Source: Pararhizobium_B sp963838155
GTDB taxonomy: Bacteria > Pseudomonadota > Alphaproteobacteria > Rhizobiales > Rhizobiaceae
Direction of reading: 5' to 3'
Length of the DNA stretch: 64,000 bases
NCBI GenBank assembly: GCA_963838155.1
Contig: CAWIQE010000038.1
Coordinates: 124,001 to 188,000, forward strand
Shown one piece after another: positions 16,379 through 24,904 of this stretch. Both the position numbers and the translations under genes were made by a program. Each line of letters begins with the position of its first letter. Within the stretch, counting starts at the first letter, position 1. Under the pieces are notes generated by a model. It had not been told where the DNA came from. It ran no database searches and worked only from the letters and a program-made list of their open reading frames with translations.

Positions 16379-18001
16379 ATGCTCGCGACGTTCGTCATCG
16401 GCCTCAGGGAGGGACTGGAGGCGGCGCTGATCGTCGGGATCATCGCCGCCTATCTGCGCAGGAACGGCCGGCCGCTCGGCGCCATGTGGGTCGGCGTCGC
16501 CCTCGCCGTCGCTCTGTCGGTGGCGGTCGGCGTCGCGCTCGACCTCGCGGAGCGGTCGCTCCCGCAGGCCGGGCAGGAAGGGATGGAGGCGCTCGTCGGC
16601 GCCGTCGCGGTCGTCTTCGTCACCGGCATGATCGCCTGGATGAACGCCCACGCGCGGGACATGAAGCGGCAGATCGAGGCCGAGGCGGCGAACGCGCTCG
16701 GCCGGGCGGGCCGCCATGCGCTGGTCGCCATGGCCTTCCTCGCCGTCCTGAAGGAGGGCTTCGAAACCGGCGTCTTCCTGCTGGCGACGGTCTCCGCCGC
16801 CCAGTCGGCGGCGCTGACGGCGGCCGGCGCCTTCGCCGGGCTCCTCGCTGCCGTCGGCATCGGCTGGGGCATCTTCGCCGGCGCGGTCCGCATCGACCTG
16901 TCGCGCTTCTTCCGGATCACCAACGTCTTTCTTCTCCTCGTGGCAGCCGGCCTCGTCGCGACGTCGCTGCGCAACGCCCACGAAGCCGGCTGGCTGCTGG
17001 TCGGCCAGCAACGCACGATCGATCTGTCCTGGCTGGTCGCGCCGGGCACGGTCCGCTCCGCGCTGCTCACCGGCGTGCTCGGGATCCCCGCCGATCCGCG
17101 GCTGGTCGAGGCGATCGGCTGGGCCGCCTATCTGGTGCCGGTGGCCGTCTACGTCTTCTGGCCCTCCGCCTGGCGCCCGCGGCCGCGCACCTCGGCGCGC
17201 CTGCGCCTCGCCGGCGCCGGCGCCCTTTTGGCGCTCGCCCTGGCGCTCGCCCTTCTCCATCCGGTGCCCCGCGCCGCGCTTCCGGACGAGGCGGCGCTCG
17301 TCGCCCCCGACGGACGGACCGTGGCAACCGCGCGGCTCGAACCCGCGACGGGCGACACGCCGGCGCGCATCCGGCTATCGTCCGCGGGAGGCCGCGAGCG
17401 GCTCCTCGTGCTCGACGGCGACGGCCGGCGGCACGTGCGCCACGACGGTGCCGATGCCGTGGAATGGACCATGGAGCCGACGGGCGCACCGGCCGGCGCG
17501 CCCGAAACCCTGACGCTCGACCGGATCGTCGCGCTGTCGGGCGGACGGGTGCCCGTCGGCCTCGATCCGCGCTCGCATCCCGGGCCGTTCTCCGCCGCGT
17601 GGTCGACGCACCGCTCGGTGAGGATATGGACCGCCGAAGGCCTGCTCCTGGACGCCGCGGGAAACGGGACCACCCTCGTCACGATCTCCGGCGGCGGCCT
17701 GCAGACCCCGCGAACGCTGACCGCCAGGACGTCCCTGCCGGGCGGACTCCCCATGCGATGGCGGCTCTCCGCCGCCGACCGCGACCGCGCCGCCGCCACG
17801 GCCGCCGCCCGTTCGGCCGCCCGCGCCGAGCACCGCTTCTGGGCGGTCCGGCTGCCGCTGGCGCTTCTCGCGGCCGCCCTCGCGATCGCCGCCTTCGCCG
17901 CCCGGAGCCTCGTCGCGCTCGCGCGGGCGCCCGGCACGAAAGACCCCGATCCACTCGCCCGGGAACCATCGAGCAAAGGAGCAACCCATGCCGCCCGCTA
18001 A
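16379..18001 (+). CDS. efeU: Ferrous iron permease EfeU (FTR1 family) with long C-terminal extension
   Basis: Inner-membrane iron permease of 540 residues. The FTR1 iron-binding motifs are both present: REGLE at residues 10-14 in the first helix and KEGFE at 125-129 in the fourth. Residues 1-270 hold the usual seven helices. The remaining about 260 residues, beyond the length of the Escherichia coli protein, form a Pro/Ala/Arg-rich, probably periplasmic domain followed by a last helix near the C-terminus. It overlaps efeO by 14 bp and starts an operon preceded by a candidate iron box. The start was set at the ATG that begins the first membrane helix, with AGGGG upstream. Confidence 0.92.
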   Translation: MLATFVIGLREGLEAALIVGIIAAYLRRNGRPLGAMWVGVALAVALSVAVGVALDLAERSLPQAGQEGMEALVGAVAVVFVTGMIAWMNAHARDMKRQIEAEAANALGRAGRHALVAMAFLAVLKEGFETGVFLLATVSAAQSAALTAAGAFAGLLAAVGIGWGIFAGAVRIDLSRFFRITNVFLLLVAAGLVATSLRNAHEAGWLLVGQQRTIDLSWLVAPGTVRSALLTGVLGIPADPRLVEAIGWAAYLVPVAVYVFWPSAWRPRPRTSARLRLAGAGALLALALALALLHPVPRAALPDEAALVAPDGRTVATARLEPATGDTPARIRLSSAGGRERLLVLDGDGRRHVRHDGADAVEWTMEPTGAPAGAPETLTLDRIVALSGGRVPVGLDPRSHPGPFSAAWSTHRSVRIWTAEGLLLDAAGNGTTLVTISGGGLQTPRTLTARTSLPGGLPMRWRLSAADRDRAAATAAARSAARAEHRFWAVRLPLALLAAALAIAAFAARSLVALARAPGTKDPDPLAREPSSKGATHAAR

Positions 18002-19256
18002 GGCAAGTCCAGCAAGGAGCGAACGATCTCGCCGCGAAACCCGGATGCGCTCCGGCCTCGGCCTCGTCGCCTCCGCCGCTTCCCTCGCACTCCTCGCCGT
18101 CGCAGAGCCGGCTCACGCAGCCGGCGCACCGGTCAGGAACGGCGTCTCGCAGGTGACGGTCACGCTGACCGGCGAGGACGGAGGCAGTTGCTCTCTCGAC
18201 CACGACACCGCGAAGGCCGGCCCGGTCACCTTCACAGTCGTCAACCGGACGGCGACGGCGATCGCCGAGGTCGAACTCCTGAGCGGCAACCGCATCCTCG
18301 GCGAGAAGGAAAACCTCGCCCCGGGCCTGCCGCCCGTCAGCTTCACGATCACGCTCGGCGGCGGCCGCTACCAGGTCTATTGTCCCGGCGCCGAAAAGGA
18401 CACGAAGGCCTTCCGCGTCGTCGGCAGGCCGGCACCCGCACCGACCGGCGGCATCCCCGCGCTCCTCTCGCAAGGCGCGAAGGGCTACGCCCGCTACGTC
18501 GGCGGCGTCGTCGACGCGATGGTCACCGCGGTCGGCCGCCTGGCCGCCGATGTCGACAGGGGCGACCTCGCCGCCGCGAAGGCCGAATATCCGCAGGCGC
18601 GCCAGTTCTACGAGCGCATCGAATCGAGCGTCGAAGGCTTCGTGCTGCCCGGCCACCAGGTGACCGACAATGCCGGCAATCTCGACTACCTCATCGACAT
18701 GCGGGCCTCCAACCTCGACCCCGCGGTCGGCTGGCACGGCTTCCACGCCGTCGAGCGCGACCTCTTCGACAAGGGCCGGATCACCGACGAAACGAAGGAA
18801 CTGGCGGCCGGCCTCGTCAAGCATGTGGGCATGCTCGACGATCTGGTGAAGACGCTGCGCTACAGGCCGGAAGACCTCGCCAACGGCGCGGCCGGCCTCC
18901 TCGAGGAGGTCCAGACCGGCAAGATCAGCGGCGAGGAGGAAGCCTACAGCCACTACGACCTCGTCGACATCGCCGGCAACGTCGAGGGCGCCGAGCAGGC
19001 GTTCGCCTTCCTCGCGCCCGGCATGGAGAAGATCGATCCCGACCTGACGAAGCGGGTCGGGGCCGGCTTCGACGCGGTGAAGGCGACCCTCGAGCGCTAC
19101 CGCGACCCCGAGGAACCCGGCGGCTACCGGCGCTACACCGCGGCGCTGAAGGCGAGCGACGCCGCCCGCATCAGCCGCGCCGTCCAGGCGCTCCAGGAGC
19201 CGCTCTCCCGCATCGCCGAAAAGGTCGCGTCCGCGGCCTGGGCGTCCGACCAATGA
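17988..19256 (+). CDS. efeO: Iron uptake system protein EfeO (cupredoxin plus M75 domain)
   Basis: Periplasmic component of EfeUOB, 422 residues. An N-terminal signal segment (about residues 20-45) ends at AHAAG; a cupredoxin-like domain follows with Cys residues in GGSCSLDH and YQVYCPG (about 55-140); the imelysin-like M75 domain fills the rest and has the metal-binding HxxE in HGFHAVERDLF. AAAGGAGC precedes the ATG. In the known system EfeO hands iron from EfeB to EfeU. Its stop overlaps an ATG at 19253 that should start efeB. Confidence 0.94.
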   Translation: MPPAKASPARSERSRRETRMRSGLGLVASAASLALLAVAEPAHAAGAPVRNGVSQVTVTLTGEDGGSCSLDHDTAKAGPVTFTVVNRTATAIAEVELLSGNRILGEKENLAPGLPPVSFTITLGGGRYQVYCPGAEKDTKAFRVVGRPAPAPTGGIPALLSQGAKGYARYVGGVVDAMVTAVGRLAADVDRGDLAAAKAEYPQARQFYERIESSVEGFVLPGHQVTDNAGNLDYLIDMRASNLDPAVGWHGFHAVERDLFDKGRITDETKELAAGLVKHVGMLDDLVKTLRYRPEDLANGAAGLLEEVQTGKISGEEEAYSHYDLVDIAGNVEGAEQAFAFLAPGMEKIDPDLTKRVGAGFDAVKATLERYRDPEEPGGYRRYTAALKASDAARISRAVQALQEPLSRIAEKVASAAWASDQ

Positions 19257-20483
19257 GCGACAGGATCCGACACCCCGAGGGGACGCCTCTCCCGCCGCCG
19301 GCTCCTGCTTGCGGCCGCGGCCGGCGGCGCCCTCGCGCCCAGCCTCCCCGGGGCCGCCGCGGCCGACACCTTCTCCGGCACCGTCCCCTTCTATGGCGGC
19401 GGCGAACAGGCCGGCATCGCCACGCCGCCGCAGCGCCACGTCTTCTTCATGACCTTCGACCTGGTCTCTTCGAGGCGTTCCGACCTGCAGGTGCTTCTGG
19501 CGCGATGGTCCGCCGCGATCGCCGAGCTGACGAAAGGGCGCACCGTCGGGGCGGTCGAGCCCGGACGGCCCGGCGCCGTCGGGCTCGACACGGGCGAGGC
19601 CCTGGACCTCGGTCCGGCATCGCTGACGGTGACAGTCGGCCTCGGGCCGAAGGTCTTTTCCGAAACCTACGGCCTCGCCGACAGGAAACCCGCCCTGCTG
19701 CGCGACCTGGTGCGCCTTCCCGGCGAGGCCCTCGAACCGGAGTTCACCGGCGGCGACCTCTCCCTCCAGGCCTGCGCCGAGGATCCGCAGGTCGCCTATC
19801 ACGCCGTCCGCGACCTCGCCCGCATCGCCCGCCGCACCGGCACGGCGGCGACACGCTGGGCGGTGCTCGGCTTCGGTCGAGCCTCCGCCGGAAAGGGCCA
19901 GTCGACGCCGCGCAATCTCTTCGGCTTCAAGGACGGTACCCGGAACGTCAGGCAGGACGCGGACTTCGACCGCTTCGTCTGGATCGGCGACGGCCCGGCC
20001 GGGCAGCGCCGGGGCACCTATCAGGTCGTCCGCAAGATCCGGATGCGGATCGAGAACTGGGACACCGCCCGCGTCGTCGACCAGAACCGCGTGTTCGGTC
20101 GCCACAAGGTCTCCGGCGCGCCGTTGACCGGCACGCACGAATTCGACACGCCGGACTTCCACGGGAAAGGCGCCGACGGCAGCCCGATCATTCCCGCCGA
20201 CGCCCATATCCGCCTGGCCGCCCACGAGAACAACGGCGGCGTGAAGATCCTGCGGCGCTCCTACAATTACACCGACGGCATCGACCGGTTCGGCACGCTC
20301 GACGCCGGGCTGCTGTTCATCTCCTACCAGAACGACCCGGCCCATTTCGAGCGGCTGCAGACCCGTCTCGGCGCCGCCGACGCCCTGAACGAATACATCG
20401 CCCACATCGGCTCGGCGATCTTCTACGTCCCGCCCGCACCCGCCGAAGGCTCGTATATCGGCAGGGACCTGTTCGACGGTTGA
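19253..20483 (+). CDS. efeB: Deferrochelatase/DyP-type peroxidase EfeB (frameshifted near the start)
   Basis: Periplasmic heme peroxidase of the DyP family, exported by Tat. The body has the distal motif FGFKDGTRN, the proximal heme histidine in DAHIRLAAHENN, and the RRSYNYTDG segment. The twin-arginine signal LSRRRLLLAAAAGG lies at about 19287-19330, in frame with the body, but no ATG, GTG or TTG precedes it in that frame after the efeO stop. The expected ATG at 19253 (ATGA overlap with efeO) is in another frame; removing one G from the GGGG at 19279-19282 joins the two. The only in-frame ATG, 19449, would lose the signal peptide and about 50 residues. Sequence error or a real frameshift are both possible. 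Confidence 0.85.
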
Positions 20484-20657
20484 TCCCCCGGAGAGATGCT
20501 TGACGCCGGCCCTGGAATTGGCAAAAATCCGAGTCGGATGGGCGAAGCACTCCGGGGCTCGAATCGAGCGCGGCCGGTGGATTTCTACCTCCGTAAAAGA
20601 CTGTAAACCGTTTGGAGGCCGGGGGGCACCAGCGGCGAGAGGGGGCGTACGACGTCC

Positions 20658-20954
20658 ATGCGCAATCGAGCGTTCGACAACCCGGTATGGGTCTTCGCGA
20701 GCGACTATTTCTGCAGGCAGATCGCTTCGGCGACGGAAGCCGCGACGTTTCTTCGGAAATGGTCGGGACGACGCGCCGCCGAGCATTCCCATGCCATCTC
20801 GGTCTGCGCGTCGGCGCTGGCGGGCGCGATGGACAAGGAGGCGGCCCGCGAGGCGTTCGTCTGGTTCGCCGAGCGGGAGCAGATCCTCGTCTCCCGTCTG
20901 AGCGGCGACGCGCTGAACTCCGCGGCCTCCGCGGCGCGGTTCGTCCTGCACTGA
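20658..20954 (+). CDS. DUF982 domain-containing protein
   Basis: A 98-residue cytoplasmic protein with the DUF982 pattern: an N-terminal PVWV strand, ISATEA-like helix (here IASATEAATFLRKW), a central CASALAG segment with the conserved Cys, and AREAFVWFAEREQI near the end. DUF982 proteins are small, common in Hyphomicrobiales, often in several copies, and of unknown function. GAGGGGGCG lies upstream of the ATG. It stands alone between efeB and a repeat element. Confidence 0.8.
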   Translation: MRNRAFDNPVWVFASDYFCRQIASATEAATFLRKWSGRRAAEHSHAISVCASALAGAMDKEAAREAFVWFAEREQILVSRLSGDALNSAASAARFVLH

Positions 20955-20969
20955 GCCCGCTTCGCGGGC
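20955..20969. terminator. Short hairpin after the DUF982 gene
   Basis: GCCCGC-TTC-GCGGGC starts right after the stop codon. The stem is only 6 bp and has no U-tract, so it is at best a weak terminator. Confidence 0.35.
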
Positions 20970-21069
20970 GGCGACCGCCTGCCGCGCGACAGGGCCCGGC
21001 CCCATCGCGGCTCGGCCCCGGGGCGCCGTTTTCCCCGCTCAGGCTCCGTTCGGAAGCGCATAAGGACAG

Positions 21070-21180
21070 CCGCTAGAGCGCTTCCAGGAAAAGTGGAACC
21101 CGGTTTTCCGTCCGGAAGCGCGTAAAAACAAAGACTTAGAGCGTGTCCGCGATTCCGTGAAGCGCGGACACGCTCTAGCG
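21070..21180. repeat. Intergenic mosaic element, copy 1 (two hairpins)
   Basis: About 110 bp made of two hairpin modules: GCGCTTCC...GGAAGCGC (21078-21121, with inner GGAAAA/TTTTCC pairing) and a perfect 15-bp stem at 21137-21177. The same arrangement occurs in inverted orientation at 35725-35834 with roughly nine tenths of positions identical. It resembles the RIME-type palindromic repeats of rhizobia in general design. The second hairpin covers the stop codon of the FCD regulator gene. Confidence 0.75.
21137..21177. terminator. Perfect 15-bp hairpin at the 3' end of the FCD regulator gene
   Basis: TAGAGCGTGTCCGCG pairs fully with CGCGGACACGCTCTA around an 11-base loop. It belongs to the mosaic element and contains the regulator's stop codon, so it may have been recruited as a transcript end. 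Confidence 0.55.
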
Positions 21181-21954
21181 CCGCACCCGCTCGCGCAGCG
21201 CGGCGCGCTCGAGCATGTATCGTTCGGCTTCGGCCATGTGCTCCAGCATGAGGCCGCGTGCCCGGTCCTCCTCGCCCGCTTCGATCGCCCGCATCAGCCG
21301 GATCTGGTAGTTGAGGCCGGTCTCGCGCAGCTGCGGGTTCGGCAGCCGGTAGATGTCCCGGCACACCGTCATGTCGCGCAGCAGGCTGAGCAGGAACACG
21401 GCGATGAAGCCGAGAAGCCGGTTCGGCGCATGGCGGGCGAGTTCCGCGTGGAAGTCGAGTTCGGCCATGCGCTGGCCGTATTCCTCCTCCGCCGAGCGCG
21501 GCTCGGCCTCGTAGAGGCGGATGGTCCCCTTCAGCCTGCCGAGCGCATCGGCGGAGAGCCTGCCGGCCGCCGAGGCCGCCAGTTCCGGCTCGACGAACTT
21601 GCGGATGGCGTAGATGTCCCGGATCGACGGCGGCCGATAGAGAAAGAGGTTGTCGAGCAGCCGGATGGCGTCCTCCGGCTCGATCGAGGACACGAAGACG
21701 CCGCCGCCGGGGCCGGTCTTGGTGGAGATCAGTCCCTGGAATTCCAGGATCTTCAGCGCCTCGCGCAGCGTGCCTCTCGACGCCTTGAGGGACTGCGGGC
21801 CGAGCCACTCCGGGGGCACCCGGTCGCCGGGGGCGAGACCGGCCTGGACGATCCGGTCGCGGATGGCGTCGCCGAGGATGTCGGGCCGCTTCCGGCGTCT
21901 CTTGCCCGCCTGCGGGGGCGCGCCGTCGCTGGGGGTGTCGCGGTCCTTCTCCAT
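21175..21954 (-). CDS. GntR-family regulator with FCD domain
   Basis: A 259-residue regulator of the FadR subfamily. The N-terminal winged helix has RVPPEWLGPQSLKASRGTLREALKILEFQGLI, and the all-helical FCD ligand domain follows (VEPELAASAAGRL, then DFHAELARHAPNRLL with the metal-binding His). It lies 9 bp after the last gene of the dipeptide-type ABC importer, as its final cistron, and probably controls this importer and the divergent hydrolase. Its ligand is likely a small acid (inference). Confidence 0.92.
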   Translation of the reverse strand: MEKDRDTPSDGAPPQAGKRRRKRPDILGDAIRDRIVQAGLAPGDRVPPEWLGPQSLKASRGTLREALKILEFQGLISTKTGPGGGVFVSSIEPEDAIRLLDNLFLYRPPSIRDIYAIRKFVEPELAASAAGRLSADALGRLKGTIRLYEAEPRSAEEEYGQRMAELDFHAELARHAPNRLLGFIAVFLLSLLRDMTVCRDIYRLPNPQLRETGLNYQIRLMRAIEAGEEDRARGLMLEHMAEAERYMLERAALRERVRR

Positions 21955-21963
21955 CGCCCGCCC

Positions 21964-22953
21964 CTAGCCGCCGTCGTGCGGATGGAAGCACGCCGCCCTA
22001 TGGCCCTCGTCGTCGCCCTTCGGCTCCAGCGGCGGCACGCTGGCCGTGCAACGGTCGGTGCGGCGCGGGCACCGCTTGGCGAAGGCGCAGCCCGGCGGCG
22101 GGTCGTAGGGGTCGGGCAGTTCCGTGTCGGCGTCCGCGGCGATCGCCGATCTCCGCCCCGGCGCCAGGGCGGACGCCAGCAGCAGGTTCGTATAGGGGTG
22201 GCGCGGACGCGCGAAGACGGCATCGCGGTCGCCCACCTCCACGAGCCGGCCGAAATACATCACCGCGACCCGGTCGCTGACGCTCTCGACGACCGAGAGG
22301 TCGTGGCTGATGAAAACGTAGGTCAGGTCGAAGTCGCGCTTGAGCGCATCGAGGATGTTGAGCACCTGGGCCTGCACCGAGACGTCGAGCGCCGACACCG
22401 GCTCGTCGAGGACGATCAGCTCCGGATCGGCCGCGAGCGCGCGCGCGATGCCGATGCGCTGGGCCTGGCCGCCGGAGAACTCGTGCGGATAGCGCTCCAG
22501 GAACTCGGCCCTGAGGTTCACGGCGTCCATCAGCTCCGAGATGCGCGCCTCGCGGGCGGCCCGGTCGAGACCGAGGAGATGGACGAGCGGCGCCTCGAGT
22601 ATGGCGCGCACGGTCTTGCGCGGATTGAGCGAGGAGACGGGATCCTGGAAGACGTACTGGACCCTGCGGGCGAGCGCGGCGAGATCGCGCCTGGCCAGCG
22701 CCCCGACGTCGTCCTCTCCAAGCCGCATCGTGCCGCCCGTCGGCCGGTCGAGGCCGGCGATGAGCCGCGCGAGCGTCGACTTGCCGCATCCCGATTCCCC
22801 GACGATGCCGAGCGTTTCCCCGCGCCGGATCGACAGCGACACGCCCGAAAGCGCCTGCACGCCCGGCAGCGTTCGGCCGAGGAGCGTCCTGCCGCCGCCG
22901 AAGGTGCGCCGGACGTCGTCCGCCCTCATCAGCACGGGAGCGCCCCTATCCAT
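21964..22953 (-). CDS. Oligopeptide/dipeptide ABC transporter ATP-binding protein (DppF type)
   Basis: A 329-residue ATPase. Walker A is GESGCGKST, the signature FSGGQAQRIGIARAL, Walker B LIVLDEPVSALD, and the C-terminal oligopeptide-type domain has the Cys-rich FeS-like segment CAFAKRCPRRTDRC. The start at 22953 overlaps the preceding fused permease-ATPase gene by 8 bp; upstream parts of the frame lie within that gene. It acts with the ATPase half of that fusion as the heteromeric motor of the importer. Confidence 0.93.
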   Translation of the reverse strand: MDRGAPVLMRADDVRRTFGGGRTLLGRTLPGVQALSGVSLSIRRGETLGIVGESGCGKSTLARLIAGLDRPTGGTMRLGEDDVGALARRDLAALARRVQYVFQDPVSSLNPRKTVRAILEAPLVHLLGLDRAAREARISELMDAVNLRAEFLERYPHEFSGGQAQRIGIARALAADPELIVLDEPVSALDVSVQAQVLNILDALKRDFDLTYVFISHDLSVVESVSDRVAVMYFGRLVEVGDRDAVFARPRHPYTNLLLASALAPGRRSAIAADADTELPDPYDPPPGCAFAKRCPRRTDRCTASVPPLEPKGDDEGHRAACFHPHDGG

Positions 22954-24904
22954 CGGCACCCTCGCCTTCCCCGGCTTCGAGCGGATGGATGCAGCGCACG
23001 GCGCGGTGTCCCCCTCTAGCCACGAGCGCGATGTCGCCGCGCCGGCAATCGGCCTCCGCGAACGGGCAGCGCGGCGCGAAGGCGCAGCCTTCCGGCAGGT
23101 CGTCGACGCTCGGCGGGAGCCCGGCGATGGCATCGAGCCGTCGCTCCGGCTGGCCGAGCACCGGTACGCAGTCGATGAGCTTGCGCGTGTAGGGATGGGC
23201 CGGCGAAGCGAGGATCTCCTCGGTCGTCCCGGTTTCCACGATGCGCCCCGCATACATCACCGCGACGCGGTCGCAGACGGCCGACACGACGCCGAAATCG
23301 TGGGTGATGAAGAGGATGGCCGCGTTCTTCTCCCTGCGCAGCCCGTTCATCAGCGACAGCACCTGGGCCTGCACGGTCACGTCGAGCGCGGTCGTCGGTT
23401 CGTCGGCGATGATGATCCTCGGGTCGTTGGCGAGCGCCATGGCGACGCAGACGCGCTGGCGCATGCCGCCGGAAAGCTCGTGCGGATAGGCCGCCAGGCG
23501 CCGCTCCGCGTTGGGGATGCGCACCAGGTCCAGAAGGTCCCGCGCCCGCTCGAGCGCCGCCCTGCGCTTCAGCGGCTGGTGCGCCCGGATCGCCTCGACG
23601 AGCTGGTCGCCGACGGTGAAGAGCGGATGGAGCGTCGACAGCGGATCCTGGAAGACGTGGCTGACGGCGCCGCCGCGCAGCGAGCGGATGCGCTCGTCGC
23701 CGGCCGCAACGAGGTCCTCGCCGTCGAGCAGCACCACGCCGTCGACGATCCGGCCCGGCGGCGTGGGCACCAGCCCCATGACGGACATGGCCGTGACCGA
23801 CTTGCCGGACCCGGATTCCCCCACGAGGCCGAGGCATTCGCCCGGGCCGATATGGAGATCGACGCCGCCGACCGCCTTCAGAACCGAGCGGCCGACATGG
23901 AACTCCGTCCTCAGCCCGCGCATGTCGAGGACGGCGCCTTCCACCGGAGCCGCCGTCGAGGGCGTGCGCCCGGCCGCGACCGCCGTGCGCGCGACCGGCC
24001 GCGTCAGCGCGCCCGACTTCAGCCGCGGATCGAGCACGTCGCGGATGCCGTCGCCGATCAGGTTGATGCTCATGACGACGGCGAAGATCATGACGCCCGG
24101 CACGATCGAGACGTGCGGCGCGGTGAAGAGGATCTTCCGGCCGTCGCCGAGCATCGAGCCGAGATCGGCCTGCGGCGGCTGGGCCCCGAGCCCGAGGAAG
24201 GAAAGCCCCGCCGTCTCGAGGATCATCCAGCCGATCGTCGTCGACATGGTGATGACGATCACCGGCATGACGTTCGGCAGGATCTCGCCGAACAGGATGC
24301 GCGCGTTCGACTTGCCCGAAAGCCGCGCCGCGTCGACGAACTCCCGCCGCGTCAGGCCGACGGTCATGCCGCGGATGTTGCGCGCGAAGAACGGTATGTT
24401 GACGACGGCGATGGCGTAGAGCGCGTTGATCAGGCCCGGGCCGAGCACGGCGACGATGGCGAGCGCGAGCAGGATGTAGGGGAACGCCATCACCATGTCG
24501 ATGCCGCGCATCATGACGTCGTCGAGCCGCTTCGAGCCGTAGCCGGCGACGAGCCCGATCAGCGAGCCGAAGAGGGCCGCGATCAGCGTCGCCGTCACGC
24601 CGACGGCGAGGCTGACGCGCGTGCCCCAGAGGAGACGCGAGAGGATGTCGCGGCCGAGGGCGTCGGTGCCGAGGAGATGGCCGGCCGACAGCGGCAGCTG
24701 CAGCCGGTCCGCCGGCGCCGTCGCGTCCGGATCGGCGATCGGCAGGAGCGGTGCCAGGAGCGCCGCGACCACCACGGCGAGGAGCACGACGACGCCGGCC
24801 GCCGCGAGCCGGTTGTTGAGGAGCAGCCTCACGGCGCCGGGCCGGCCGCCTCGCCGCCTCCCTCCGGACTTGCCGGACGCGAGCGCCGCCCCGGCGCCCG
24901 TCAT
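22946..24904 (-). CDS. Fused dipeptide-type ABC permease and ATPase (DppC-DppD fusion)
   Basis: One 652-residue frame carries two subunits normally made separately. Residues about 25-290 are a DppC-like permease with five to six helices and the EAA loop REFVDAARLSGKSNARILFGEILP. After a linker (GRTPSTAAPVEGA), residues about 320-650 are a DppD-like ATPase with Walker A GESGSGKS, signature LSGGMRQRVCVAMAL, Walker B IIIADEPTTALD and the terminal CAFAPRCPFAEADC motif. The start overlaps the DppB-like gene by ATGA. Fusions of this kind exist in the family but are uncommon; no frameshift is needed to read through. Confidence 0.93.
   Translation of the reverse strand: MTGAGAALASGKSGGRRRGGRPGAVRLLLNNRLAAAGVVVLLAVVVAALLAPLLPIADPDATAPADRLQLPLSAGHLLGTDALGRDILSRLLWGTRVSLAVGVTATLIAALFGSLIGLVAGYGSKRLDDVMMRGIDMVMAFPYILLALAIVAVLGPGLINALYAIAVVNIPFFARNIRGMTVGLTRREFVDAARLSGKSNARILFGEILPNVMPVIVITMSTTIGWMILETAGLSFLGLGAQPPQADLGSMLGDGRKILFTAPHVSIVPGVMIFAVVMSINLIGDGIRDVLDPRLKSGALTRPVARTAVAAGRTPSTAAPVEGAVLDMRGLRTEFHVGRSVLKAVGGVDLHIGPGECLGLVGESGSGKSVTAMSVMGLVPTPPGRIVDGVVLLDGEDLVAAGDERIRSLRGGAVSHVFQDPLSTLHPLFTVGDQLVEAIRAHQPLKRRAALERARDLLDLVRIPNAERRLAAYPHELSGGMRQRVCVAMALANDPRIIIADEPTTALDVTVQAQVLSLMNGLRREKNAAILFITHDFGVVSAVCDRVAVMYAGRIVETGTTEEILASPAHPYTRKLIDCVPVLGQPERRLDAIAGLPPSVDDLPEGCAFAPRCPFAEADCRRGDIALVARGGHRAVRCIHPLEAGEGEGADG

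Noticed and set aside
19449..20483. efeB starting at the ATG at 19449
   Set aside because: This start removes the Tat signal and the first conserved strand although both are encoded just upstream in the same frame, and it has no good ribosome site.
17679..21005. A minus-strand open frame of over 1100 codons opposite efeUOB
   Set aside because: It mirrors well-supported genes on the other strand, has an Arg/Gly/Asp-biased sequence with no domain, and arises because very high third-position GC removes stops in the opposite frame. Many similar long opposite frames across the window were dropped for the same reason.
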